Assembly (NCBI GenBank): GCA_001661515.1
Contig: LUVW01000026.1
Span: 137,096-201,095, forward strand
DNA from: Capniomyces stellatus
Taxonomy: Eukaryota > Kickxellomycota > Harpellomycetes > Harpellales > Legeriomycetaceae
Reading direction: 5' to 3'
DNA: 64,000 nt
Under the pieces are notes generated by a model. It did not search any database. It saw only the letters and a list, made by a program, of their open reading frames with translations, and was not told where the DNA came from. Below, piece after piece: positions 13,061 through 22,515 of this stretch. The first letter of the stretch is position 1, and each line of letters begins with the position of its first letter. Made by a program: the position numbers and the translations under genes.

Positions 13061-14230
13061 TCAAAACAAAGAGAAGCTGATGGCAAGAATAGAGAATACG
13101 GCGACTAGCGGAGCCTTATTGAATGCCATTGCACCTGAATTCTTATCTTCAGTGCCGGCAGCTAAAGTACTAAGATTTCCCTTGGCAGCCTCTGCGTTGT
13201 ATGACTCGACATTGGTAACACCGGTGGTGTAGCTGTCGTTGCTGTACAGTATGTTTGACTTGGCCTTGACATCGGTGATGTTGTATTTTTTGACAAGGTC
13301 AATAATAGACTCTTTAGTAATATTCAGTTTTGACCCCAATACCTCAGATGCGACCGCGCCAGCAATTGCATGAACTCTTGTTGTTGGGTGGATCCAATCA
13401 GCAAAAAGATAGTCATCAGAGTCTGGGCAGGATGATACAAGCACCTTATCCTTAACTGGGTAGCAACTTTCGTTCACATTTTTGATGTTCATTGCCAATG
13501 ATACCTCTGGGGTGCCAATGAGATGAAGCAACTCGTAAAAATCAAAGATCTTGACATATTCGACCTTATCTTTTTGTGCTGTTCCAAACTCGGTCACCTT
13601 GCTCAAAAGCTTGGCATTAGTGGCAGTTATGTATGCCGTGAATACCCTCAGAGCTGGTGCTGGCAATGTGTTGATTGCTGGTGTCAATACAACATCAGGG
13701 ATGTTTGACACAATCACTCTCTTGTAACCAAAGCCGACCAATCGGCTTACGGATGTCATGATGTTTGATACTACCGAATCAGAAAACTCGGTCATGTTTA
13801 TGGCGCCGGTGGCCAGCAGCTGGGAGCCATCAAGGAAATCGTTTGAGCCAATTTCGATTGCTACAATGTCTTTGGCAATTGCTTTTGTTCCGTTCAAAGA
13901 GCCAAAAGTTTTCATGAAAGAGTCGATTTGGTCGGGGACACTTGGGATTGTGATGTTTTGCTTTGTGAACATGTTCACGCTGGTGTTGTTTGATGTAGCA
14001 CCACCCACGGCGTAGTTTACCAAGGTGAGGTTGTTGTAATGAGCCAAGTACTCGTTCCATACTGGTCCTGTTGAGAATCTCTTGTTCCACCAAGGAACTG
14101 GGAATGTTGCGTTATAGACATTTCCAATATCTGACAAGCTGTTTCCAAAAACGACAAGCTTATCTTTGGCCTCGGCAATGCTCACCAAGCCTACTGCAAA
14201 AAGAGACAATATATTAACTGCTGATACCAT
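13061..14230 (-). CDS. Secreted GDSL/SGNH esterase, copy 1 of 4
   Basis: A 389-residue SGNH-fold hydrolase predicted to cleave ester or lipid substrates at the cell surface. It has a signal peptide (residues 1-21, ending SIAEA). Block I is FGNSLSD with nucleophile Ser31; the usual GDS is GNS here. The oxyanion contributors are Gly77 (NYAVGGATS) and Asn130 (EIGSND), and the catalytic pair is Asp278/His281 in ADWIHPTTR. Several N-glycosylation sequons follow. The C-terminus is small and polar, then hydrophobic (APLVAVFSILAISFSLF), consistent with a GPI-anchor signal. Paralogues at 16320, 18754 and 21337 share orientation, length and a PWWNKRFSTGPVWNEYL-type block. There is no intron. The natural substrate is unknown. 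Confidence 0.88.
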   Translation of the reverse strand: MVSAVNILSLFAVGLVSIAEAKDKLVVFGNSLSDIGNVYNATFPVPWWNKRFSTGPVWNEYLAHYNNLTLVNYAVGGATSNNTSVNMFTKQNITIPSVPDQIDSFMKTFGSLNGTKAIAKDIVAIEIGSNDFLDGSQLLATGAINMTEFSDSVVSNIMTSVSRLVGFGYKRVIVSNIPDVVLTPAINTLPAPALRVFTAYITATNAKLLSKVTEFGTAQKDKVEYVKIFDFYELLHLIGTPEVSLAMNIKNVNESCYPVKDKVLVSSCPDSDDYLFADWIHPTTRVHAIAGAVASEVLGSKLNITKESIIDLVKKYNITDVKAKSNILYSNDSYTTGVTNVESYNAEAAKGNLSTLAAGTEDKNSGAMAFNKAPLVAVFSILAISFSLF

Positions 14231-15029
14231 GTTGCTTTGAATGGATTTAAGTTTATTTGTTGGGATAGTAGCTGTATTAAAGGTATTGTTTTTGTTCTTA
14301 AAAGTAAAAGGAATAATTTGTTTATCTTAATAAATCGTAGAGAATAAGATAGGATAAAGCCAATCTTCCTATAGGAATCGTACTTTACCCTCTTTTAAAT
14401 ACCAGAATAGGCTTTTGCTCAAGCTTACTTTCTTTAAAGGTATCCTAGAACTCATCTAAATTGCGTACTCTTCAAGTTTAGATTTAGCTATTACGCCAAT
14501 TTTACTAATTGCCCACACTTTTTTTTTGTTTCTAATTTTTTTTTTACGCTTATTGATTTATTGATTTATTGATCCATTACAATTCGTTTTTTTTTATTAC
14601 CCCTTAGTCAAGTTTTATAACTGGTGTATGACTATTTTTTTTTACTTTTTTATAATACCAAAATTATTAACCCTAATTTTACAATCTGCTGTGCGACTGT
14701 TTTATATACATATATATACTTTAATCGTTAACTCTGGGCCCATAATCATCAAACCTTCATTGAAGCTACATGTATATTAGCATCTATCTTGGATGTCTAT
14801 CTCATTTACTTGTGATATCATCACCTATGTTTGGTATGAAGGCAAAGTTTTTTTTTGAAACATCCAAGTGGCGGTGGCCATAAAAACAAATCTTCAAAAA
14901 TTCAAAAATACTGAAAGACATGGTAGCACTTTTAATTGAATTGTTACGATACTCTTTCTATACACTTGATTTGTGTTATGTCTGATTTTGCTGCCGTTCT
15001 TCCTATTGGTCGGTGTGATGTCTCTTCAA

Positions 15030-15135
15030 GGTTGAATATCACTCCTTAATTTGTCGTTAAGACGATAATACAACAGATATGGTGAATACAAAAAAAATAT
15101 TATTGGCGATAAGACTCGCATTCGGAACACTGGTT
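15030..15135 (-). pseudogene. Possible reverse-transcriptase motif relic
   Basis: The minus strand reads VLSPIIFFLYSPYLLYYRL, close to the QG-x-x-LSPLLFNLYI motif of LINE reverse transcriptases, with the Gln-Gly replaced. The frame is open for about 35 codons and then closes. In a complete element this motif lies upstream of the zinc knuckle, but here it is downstream on the same strand, so it would be a separate or rearranged fragment. Confidence 0.35.
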
Positions 15136-15370
15136 CTTTTTATCTCGATGACAGTATATTATTTAGTGATTAATTAGGTCTCAAAGATTGGAGGAACCGC
15201 AAAAGGGCCAATAGGAGTGTGCTAAAAATCTTTGAGTTAACTTCAATATTGAAAAAAACTAAGCACGAAATGATTTTTTTTTTGCAAAGCTGGATTTGAT
15301 GTTTCAACATATTCATTTATTTGTGTGGTATATTGGCAACGAAAACAGCAAATCAGAATATAAAATGCGA

Positions 15371-15830
15371 CCTCAATAAAAGAAAAATAAGTAAAATGTT
15401 ATGCTACACAATGATCCTATTCCTAAATGCTTAATGTCACCGTTATTCAATACCTCCTCTGTTCCATTTGATTGTCCGTACCCTATGAGCGTTTGTAAGA
15501 CTGCCAGGATTCTCAAAAATCTTGGCGGTTGATTGTTCCAACCCCTTTTCCAAAAGCTTGCCCACTAACTTCTGTGAGATTAGAGTGGGCCGAATCTGGG
15601 GTTCCTCCTGGCCCTTTTAGCCTATCCTTGTAATGGCTAATTTAGGACTCCAATTTATCTGAGCGTATTGTTGTCAATCTGTTGCAGTCCAACAGGATAT
15701 GTTCAACTCTTTCCGGTGTCTCCTGTCCACAGTGTGAACACTTTTCTGTATAACCTAAATGCCAACAAGTATTACAGGTTTGGAAATGCCAAATTTGGTT
15801 ACTCAATATAATCTACCACAAGCTTACTAA
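15371..15830 (-). pseudogene. Degraded non-LTR retrotransposon (LINE) C-terminal fragment
   Basis: Reading the minus strand from about 15800 gives HFQTCNTCWHLGYTEKCSHC, then GQETPERVEHILLDC and NRLTTIRSDKLES, ending at a stop. This is the zf-RVT type CCHC finger (C-x2-C-x9-H-x4-C) that ends LINE reverse transcriptases. After the stop the same frame stays open to about 15530, and a shifted frame (PPRFLRILAVLQTLIGYG) continues to about 15371. Stops and a frameshift show that it is dead. No target-site duplications or tail were identified. Confidence 0.65.
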
Positions 15831-16319
15831 GCGATTAAACATATGGGGCATTTCCAATGGAGCTGATTTTTTCATCTTGCCGCACGGATTCTTGGGAAGA
15901 GATTGTAGGTTCAGCAAAGAAAATATATAATTGCAAAGTATCACTGGAGGGATACAATGTAAACTACATTTCCAATAAACTGAGCCGCGACTATTGTGTA
16001 TCAATTGTAAAGTCCTCAAAGTTTTTTTTTTCATGTCTGTTTAGGATGATGATATTGAAGTCATGATGTTGGTAATTTGATAAAGCGATTTATGAAAACC
16101 GTAGTAAAGAAATAGTTAATGTTTACAATAGTTTGCAAGTCTAGTGTTTCCAACCAGACTTTCAAGATATATAATTGTGGTATATTTTTATTAAAAAATA
16201 TGACTTGTGTTCTAGATAGTTGGTTTTGCGCATCAAAAACCTAAAAGTAATATTGGTGTTGAAAGCTATCAAAGGCTCCGGTAGCCGATACCCAGCGCGA
16301 GTTTAAAAAATGGCTCAAA

Positions 16320-17486
16320 CTAGACCAATACAAGGAATATGGCAAGGATGGCGAATACAGCTGCGATTGATGTCTGGCTTTTGATTGCAGCAGAGTTGGA
16401 ATCTGTAGATACAGCAGACAGCTTTTCAACATTCAATTCAGCAGCCTTTGCGTTGTATGACTCGACTTTGGTAACACCGGTGGTGTAGCTGTCGTTGTTG
16501 TACAGTATGTTTGACTTGGCTTTGATTTCAGTGAGATTGTATTTTTTGACAAGGTCAATAATAGACTCTTGGGTGATGTTGAACTTTGATCCCAATACCT
16601 CGTTTGTAACAGCACCAATAACAGCATGTACTCTTGTTGTAGGATGAGCATCATCGGCAAAGATATAGTCGTCAGAGTCTGGGCATGTAAAGGTCAGGAT
16701 GTTATTTCCAACCTGGTAGCAAACATCTTTTACCACCTTGAAGTTCAGCGAAGCTGATACCATAGGAGTGGTTAGAACGCCCATAAGTTTAGAAAGATCC
16801 TGTAGCTTGACATAGTCTATTTTCCCCTTTTGCTCAACCTCAAACGTACTCAGCATAATATCTAGCCGCTTGTTTGCAAGGTCCAGATACATTTTAAGCA
16901 ATGTTTGCACTGGTACTGGAAGCGTGGTGACCATTGGACTGGCCGACATGTCTGGTATGTTTGAAACAATCAGCCTTTTGTAGCCAAATTTGACAAGTCT
17001 GTTTAGCGAGACCTGGATGTTGTTTATTACAGTATCAGCGTACATATCCATACTGACTACTCCAGCGACTATGACTTCAATTCCATAGAACAGATCGTTT
17101 GAGCCAATTTCAACTGCTACAATGTCTTTGGCAATTCCCTTTGTTCCATTCAACGCACCGAATGCCTTTAAGTACGAGTCTATTTGATCAACGACGCTTG
17201 GGATTGTGATATTCTGTTTTGCCAGCATATTCACACTAGTGTTGTTTGATGTAGCTCCACCCACGGCATAGTTTACCAAGGTGAGGTTGTTGTGGTACGC
17301 CAGGTATTCGTTCCATACTGGTCCTGTTGAGTACCTCTTGTTCCACCAGGGAACCGGGAATGTTCTATCATGTACGTTTCCAATATCCGACAAGCTGTTT
17401 CCAAAAACAATGAGCTTATCTTTGGCCTCGGCAATGCTCACCAAGCCTGCTGCAAAAAGAGACAATAAACCAATAGCTGATACCAT
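16320..17486 (-). CDS. Secreted GDSL/SGNH esterase, copy 2 of 4
   Basis: 388 residues, the closest paralogue of copy 1: the first 100 residues differ at few positions. It has a signal peptide ending SIAEA, nucleophile Ser31 in FGNSLSD, GGATS and EIGSND oxyanion blocks, and the Asp/His pair in ADDAHPTTR. The C-terminal tail (SIAAVFAILAIFLVLV) after an Asn-Ser-Ala-Ala stretch fits a GPI signal. Catalytic residues are intact, so an active surface esterase is inferred. The middle region (about 135-250) has diverged most from copy 1, which is where substrate-binding differences would be expected. Confidence 0.88.
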   Translation of the reverse strand: MVSAIGLLSLFAAGLVSIAEAKDKLIVFGNSLSDIGNVHDRTFPVPWWNKRYSTGPVWNEYLAYHNNLTLVNYAVGGATSNNTSVNMLAKQNITIPSVVDQIDSYLKAFGALNGTKGIAKDIVAVEIGSNDLFYGIEVIVAGVVSMDMYADTVINNIQVSLNRLVKFGYKRLIVSNIPDMSASPMVTTLPVPVQTLLKMYLDLANKRLDIMLSTFEVEQKGKIDYVKLQDLSKLMGVLTTPMVSASLNFKVVKDVCYQVGNNILTFTCPDSDDYIFADDAHPTTRVHAVIGAVTNEVLGSKFNITQESIIDLVKKYNLTEIKAKSNILYNNDSYTTGVTKVESYNAKAAELNVEKLSAVSTDSNSAAIKSQTSIAAVFAILAIFLVLV

Positions 17487-18753
17487 ATTTTTTTTTGTTT
17501 ATTAATTTATACTGATTATCGACTGAATGTGTGCGTATGCAGAGTTACAGATATCCGTTTCAACAATACTTTGGCTAAATCTTTGTTATATAGCACTGTT
17601 AAAAGTAATACTAATAAAAAAACTTGAGGTTGGAGGACAGTGGTCTTGTTAATGGCTTTATATAATTTCTTTGTTTAGCAGTTTGTTGTTCCTTTTTTTA
17701 TTTATTGAAATAGCAGCTTGTTGTTTCGTTCTGAATTGGGGACTTAATAAATCCGTATCTACCAACTCTGTTATTGGATTGCTACTGTTGCTCTTGCTTT
17801 TGATTCTACCTCGGCTACACCTATTTCAGTTTCAGCTTTACTTTCAGTTTCAATTTCGGCTTCACTTTCACTTTCACTTTCAGCTTCAGCTTCACTTTCA
17901 GTTTCAGTTTCAGCTTCAGTTTCTAGTTTCTAGTTTTGATTTTGATTCTATCCATTTGGTTGATTTAACTATTTCATGTTTTACTCGACTATGTTTGTTT
18001 GTTTTATTTTATTTTTTATATATTGTTTTTAGATTTTTTCCAGTATTTTTTTTATTTACATGTTGTTTTTTGTACTTTTTTATTTTTATTTTTTGTGTGG
18101 GAAATTATCCTGTATTTTCAAATACAGCGATAATCATCCTGACCATAGTTTCAAACTACACCAATAAACCAATCGAATTAGTTAAATATTGGTGCTAAAT
18201 CGACCGGGTGTAATTAAATGCTATAAGTTGGTTATTTCAAGTTATATTTGTTTCACACTGATTGTAATTAATGCCAAAAGCAGTGTTACAAGCTTAGCCC
18301 TCCCCTTTTGCCACCCACCCACAAATAACTTTTTGTCATGCTTATACTTCAAAGCCTTGAACGCACTTATCTAAATGGTCGTGTTTGTTTTTGTTTACTT
18401 TTGTTTTATCTGCCTGTTTACTAGCTTGATTGAAAAATGTAAACGTAATTTCGTCCAATGGTCACTTTCTAGTCGATTCTCAACGATTTATTTCATATTC
18501 TTTCAGGTTTAATTACTATTTCAATTACACCATAAACGAGAAACTTTGGCACACTAAAAACAATGGAAAAAAAATGCGGCACACCACATAATTGATCGCC
18601 CATTCTTGCTTTCAATAGACCATCCGGCGTTTCCATCAGCTATTCTCTCCACCAAGATATTGATTTACTATAAAATGCTTGGGAAAGAAAACGTGTATTG
18701 CCACCTCTACTGACCACGCAGCCATAGGTGGGTTACTGGGACCAGGTAAACAT
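17487..18753. other. Spacer between GDSL copies 2 and 3
   Basis: A 1.27 kb spacer dominated by a TTTCAG-type hexanucleotide array (17820-17927) and T-rich DNA. A 175-codon plus-strand open frame across the repeat is repeat-driven and has Phe/Leu/Gln-only composition. Nothing else is recognised. Confidence 0.55.
17820..17927. repeat. Hexanucleotide array (TTTCAG/GCTTCA variants)
   Basis: About 18 tandem hexamers alternate among TTTCAG, CTTTCA and GCTTCA, imperfect but in register. It sits about 340 bp upstream of the copy 2 start codon. Confidence 0.85.
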
Positions 18754-19932
18754 CTAAGAGATCAACACAAAACCCAGGGAAATGATCGCTGCTATACAAG
18801 AGCCAGTTACTTTAGAGCTGGAGCTTTGCAGACCAATGGGTGTTGTCGTTACTTTTGGCCGCGGTTTTCCCTTCAGCTTCACCAAGTCGCTTTCGGTTAA
18901 GCTCCAGTTATACGAATCGATTTTGACAATTCCCGTGGAGCTGCTATCAGGGTAGTACATAAAGTTGTCTTTTGTGCCAGCAAGAGTTACGTTGTACCTC
19001 TCAATAATAGAAAGCACTATATCTTCGCTTACGCCATTAAACCCGTTGACGACTTCTGCTGCAATCGCCCCAATCAGAGCGTGCACCCGAGTAGTAGGAT
19101 GTATGGTGTCGGCAAATAGATACTTGTCTGAATTCTCACACGAAGAAATAAGCTTATTGTCTAAAACTCCATAGCATGGCGAGGCGATGTTTTCGATGTG
19201 CAGCGCCTGTGTTACATTTGGATCGTTGAAAACGTCTGTTATCTTGTGCAGGTCAACTATACGTGTCCACCCAGGATACCCTCTTCTGGCAAAAGTAAAC
19301 GTCATGATTCTTCCATATAATTTGGAGTTCGCAATTCTGATGTACCTGTCAATGTTGGCAATCTCTGTTTTAGTTAAAGCCTCGACAGCTGGCGTGATCG
19401 ACAAATTCGGGATATTAAAGACCAGTATATTTCTGTAGCCAAAGTCTGCAATCATAGTTACTGAGCGCATTATACTCGAGACCAACGAGTCGGTAAAAAC
19501 ATCTATATCAATAGAGTTTGACGAAAGCGGCCCGATAGAGTACAGTATATCATTTGACCCTATCTCGATTGCAACAATGTCATCACTAATGCTCTTTTTA
19601 TCAAAGTGTTTTCCAATTTCATTTGAAAAGGACTCTATTTGATTGATTGCACTAGGTATTATGGATGTCGTGTTGGAAAAAATATTTAAACTTGTATTAT
19701 TTGAAGCAGCTCCTCCTATCGCAAAACTCATCAAAGTGTAGTTTTTGTAAAAAGAAAGGTATTCGTTCCAAACAGGGCCAGTGGAAAATCGCTTATTCCA
19801 CCATGGTATTGGATATGTGCTAAAGTTGATATTGCCGGTGTCAGATAGACTATTCCCAAAAACCAGCAGTTTTTTGTTTGCCTCAACCTTGCTCAGCAGT
19901 ATAAGCACAAAGGTAGATATCAATATTCTCAT
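18754..19932 (-). CDS. Secreted GDSL/SGNH esterase, copy 3 of 4
   Basis: 392 residues. The signal peptide is residues 1-18 (MRILISTFVLILLSKVEA). Block I reads VFGNSLSDTGN with the Ser present, the GGAAS and EIGSND blocks are intact, and the catalytic Asp/His lie in ADTIHPTTR. The C-terminal VTGSCIAAIISLGFVLIS fits a GPI signal. It is more diverged than copies 1 and 2 but keeps the PWWNKRFSTGPVWNEYL block. All catalytic residues are present, so an active surface esterase is inferred. Confidence 0.87.
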   Translation of the reverse strand: MRILISTFVLILLSKVEANKKLLVFGNSLSDTGNINFSTYPIPWWNKRFSTGPVWNEYLSFYKNYTLMSFAIGGAASNNTSLNIFSNTTSIIPSAINQIESFSNEIGKHFDKKSISDDIVAIEIGSNDILYSIGPLSSNSIDIDVFTDSLVSSIMRSVTMIADFGYRNILVFNIPNLSITPAVEALTKTEIANIDRYIRIANSKLYGRIMTFTFARRGYPGWTRIVDLHKITDVFNDPNVTQALHIENIASPCYGVLDNKLISSCENSDKYLFADTIHPTTRVHALIGAIAAEVVNGFNGVSEDIVLSIIERYNVTLAGTKDNFMYYPDSSSTGIVKIDSYNWSLTESDLVKLKGKPRPKVTTTPIGLQSSSSKVTGSCIAAIISLGFVLIS

Positions 19933-20365
19933 TACCGTCGTTTTTTTTTTTGGTATTATTTCGAATTTCTGAGAGTAGGCCGTGTTTTTATTCGTTTGTT
20001 TTTAATTCGCCTTTTTTAATTTATTTTTAAAAAAAGAAAGAGAAACCACTGGTTTGTGTTTGATATACCAGGATGGCTATTTTGTCGCTTTGAGTTTCAA
20101 GGTCGTTTTAGGCGCTGCGCAAAACTCAAATTAACAGCGGATGTAGGTCTGTTTTCTAAAAGCAAATAAAATAATGCTGTAAACAAATGTATAAGTGTTA
20201 TATATCTGGAGTAGAATAGAGTGAAAAGGAAGAACATACACCAGTTAATTCAAGCTTTAACTTTTATAATTAAGACTTTAAACTTCAACCAGGAAGAAAC
20301 ACAATCTGATGGAATTAATCAGCAAGACATTTTTAATGATCAACACATTACTGAAAAGCACAAAA

Positions 20366-20410
20366 CAGCATAGCATAGTATAGCATAGTGTAGTATAGTA
20401 TAGTATAGCT
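20366..20410. repeat. Pentanucleotide repeat (ATAGT/ATAGC)n
   Basis: About nine pentamers of the type GCATA/GTATA in tandem, imperfect. Confidence 0.8.
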
Positions 20411-21112
20411 GAGCATTATATAGATACAGCCTGCACTTTTTGTAAATGCAAAATGTATGTGTATTGTATCCCCTTCCTCGCCTCGTATAATTCCATTATA
20501 GCAACTCTTGCTATCCATATTTGCACCAAATCCTTAGTTGAATTTCAGTTTAAAGTGTTATTGTTATTCTTTATTTTTTTTGAATTTGAATAAAGTTGAC
20601 CTACATCAAGGAAATTGGCTGTACAATGGAATAAGAATCAAACAATGTTTTGATTTATTGTATGCCTAATTCCGATTGTGTTTGGTTGCTATGTATGTAA
20701 TTGTACACATCTAAAACGTTCATATAACAGCGCATATCAAACTTTGCTATATGCTCTGCCTAGCTTTTAGGTCACGTACATAACTTGGCTAACGTTTGTT
20801 TGTTGAGAACTAACGTCCTGGCCGATTTAAACTTTACACCCCTGTTCTTGAGCTTGAATCATAATATAAACCGTTTTAGAATATACCACAACAGCTGAAA
20901 AGTACACTACGCTCAGTTGATATAAAGGGAGATGTATTTTGAAGAACTATAAATTCTCAGTTTTAAAATGTTAAAGGTTATAATAAAGAAAAACAAAAGA
21001 TAGAACAAAAGTAAGATGTGCATGGTATGTATGCTTTTGATGCAAAGTAAGGACCTGACTAACTAAATGTCAATCATTCCAATATATTCAGTATTAGCTA
21101 TTGCACCGTACG

Positions 21113-21155
21113 AGTATAAGTATAAGTATAAGTATAAGTATAAGTATAAGTATAT
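21113..21155. repeat. Hexanucleotide repeat (GTATAA)n
   Basis: Seven nearly perfect GTATAA units lie about 180 bp beyond the 3' end of GDSL copy 4. Confidence 0.9.
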
Positions 21156-21336
21156 GTATATTTTATATTTATTTATTTTATTAATGTGATTTATTGGCAA
21201 CAGAATCAACACAATCGTATATGTATGCACCAAGACTTTCACTGATATTTTTCCATCGTTCAATTAATAAACCAGATCAATTTAAAAGATGTAGAAAAAA
21301 AATCCTAACTGTTTTAGTAAATTGAGATTGGCTATT

Positions 21337-22515
21337 CTATAAAAGTGTGGAAAAGAGCAAACAAGTAGCTGATAGCAAAAGCAAAACACCAGTGCCCGAC
21401 TTGGTGTTGCTTCCGGATGAGTACCTGAATGCTTCTCTTCCTGTTGCGATTTTTGTAGAGTTGCCTTCTGCCTGTTTCCTATTATAAGAACTGATTTTGA
21501 CCAATCCAGTGGTGTTGCTATTTTGCTTATAAATAAAGTTGCTCTTGGAGCCAGCAGATGGTATGCTGTACATCTTGATGTGAGATAGTACGGATTGTTG
21601 ACTAAGACCATCAAGCCCTCTTGACGCTTTGGTTGCCATAGCCCCAATCAGAGCATGAATACGGGTTGTAGGGTAATACGAGTCTGCGTATATATAGGAG
21701 TCTGATTCATCGCATGAGGAAACCAGGCGGTTATTCAACTCAATGTAGCATGGTGCACTGGTGGATTTGATGCCCAGGGCCTCAGTGACATTAGGTGTGT
21801 TAAAAAGCTGGAATAAGGTATACAAGTCGAGTATCTGCACAGAGTTGGTGGTTTTATTTGATTCTTTTATTAAATCCGTAACACTGGTGTACAGCTTGGC
21901 GTTGATTTCCTTGATGCAGTTCTCGACCGGCTTCAAGTACGACTCTGGCAATTTAGAAATAGCAGGAAGTAAGGTTAAGTCTGGGATGTTTGATACGATA
22001 AACTTTTTGAATCCAAAGCCATCAAGTTTACGAACCGAGTTCATGATATTTGAGACCAAGTTGTCCGAAAAAGAGTCAATGTCGGTGGAGTTTGAATAAA
22101 TGTGCCCAATAGAGTTTATAACGTCGTTGGATCCTATTTCGATAGACACCAAGTCGGTCTCCATATCAGTCTTTTTCATCTGGTTTCCTATCTTTTCAAT
22201 AAACGAATCGACTTGTTTGGGAAGACTGGGCGCCTTGGTCTGCGCATCAGAGTCAGCAGCTTCATCGGTGTCGTTCGACAATGCACCACCAAAAGCGTAG
22301 TTGACTAGAGTGTAGTTGTCAAAGTAGGCCAAGTACTCGTTCCAGACGGGACCTGTGGAAAACCTGTTATTCCACCATGGCACTACTTGTTCTGTGTTGT
22401 TTGAATTGCCTATATCCGATAGGCCGTTTCCAAAAACGATCAATTTGTTTTTAGCCTCAGTAATCGTCACCACCGAGCCTAAAAGCGCGAGTAGAGTTTT
22501 TGTTTTTATTGCCAT
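21337..22515 (-). CDS. GDSL/SGNH paralogue 4, predicted catalytically dead
   Basis: An intact 392-residue frame with a signal peptide (ending TITEA), the PWWNNRFSTGPVWNEYL block, GGALS and EIGSND oxyanion blocks and a C-terminal GPI-type tail (GVLLLLSATCLLFSTLL). Two catalytic positions differ from the three sister copies. The nucleophile is Gly31 (FGNGLSD, codon GGC at 22423-22425, AGC-like in the sisters). The catalytic His is Tyr281 (ADSYYPTTR, codon TAC at 21673-21675). Asp278 remains. Both changes are one-base transitions. Retention of the frame and sorting signals suggests a maintained pseudoenzyme, for example a binding protein, or very recent loss. Hydrolysis by the usual SGNH mechanism is not expected. 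Confidence 0.88.
   Translation of the reverse strand: MAIKTKTLLALLGSVVTITEAKNKLIVFGNGLSDIGNSNNTEQVVPWWNNRFSTGPVWNEYLAYFDNYTLVNYAFGGALSNDTDEAADSDAQTKAPSLPKQVDSFIEKIGNQMKKTDMETDLVSIEIGSNDVINSIGHIYSNSTDIDSFSDNLVSNIMNSVRKLDGFGFKKFIVSNIPDLTLLPAISKLPESYLKPVENCIKEINAKLYTSVTDLIKESNKTTNSVQILDLYTLFQLFNTPNVTEALGIKSTSAPCYIELNNRLVSSCDESDSYIYADSYYPTTRIHALIGAMATKASRGLDGLSQQSVLSHIKMYSIPSAGSKSNFIYKQNSNTTGLVKISSYNRKQAEGNSTKIATGREAFRYSSGSNTKSGTGVLLLLSATCLLFSTLL

Larger units (their letters stand above)
14231..16319. other. Spacer between GDSL copies 1 and 2, with retroelement debris
   Basis: A 2.1 kb AT-rich spacer. The only recognisable content is the LINE zinc-knuckle relic and the short reverse-transcriptase-like relic listed separately. 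The part adjacent to the copy 1 start (14231-14500) presumably holds its promoter. Confidence 0.55.
19933..21336. other. Spacer between GDSL copies 3 and 4
   Basis: 1.4 kb without a supported gene. It contains the ATAGT and GTATAA arrays listed separately. The region just above 19932 presumably carries the copy 3 promoter. Confidence 0.55.

Noticed and set aside
17671..18198. 175-codon plus-strand frame between GDSL copies 2 and 3
   Set aside because: Created by the TTTCAG hexamer array and T-rich flanks; composition is almost only Phe, Leu and Gln.
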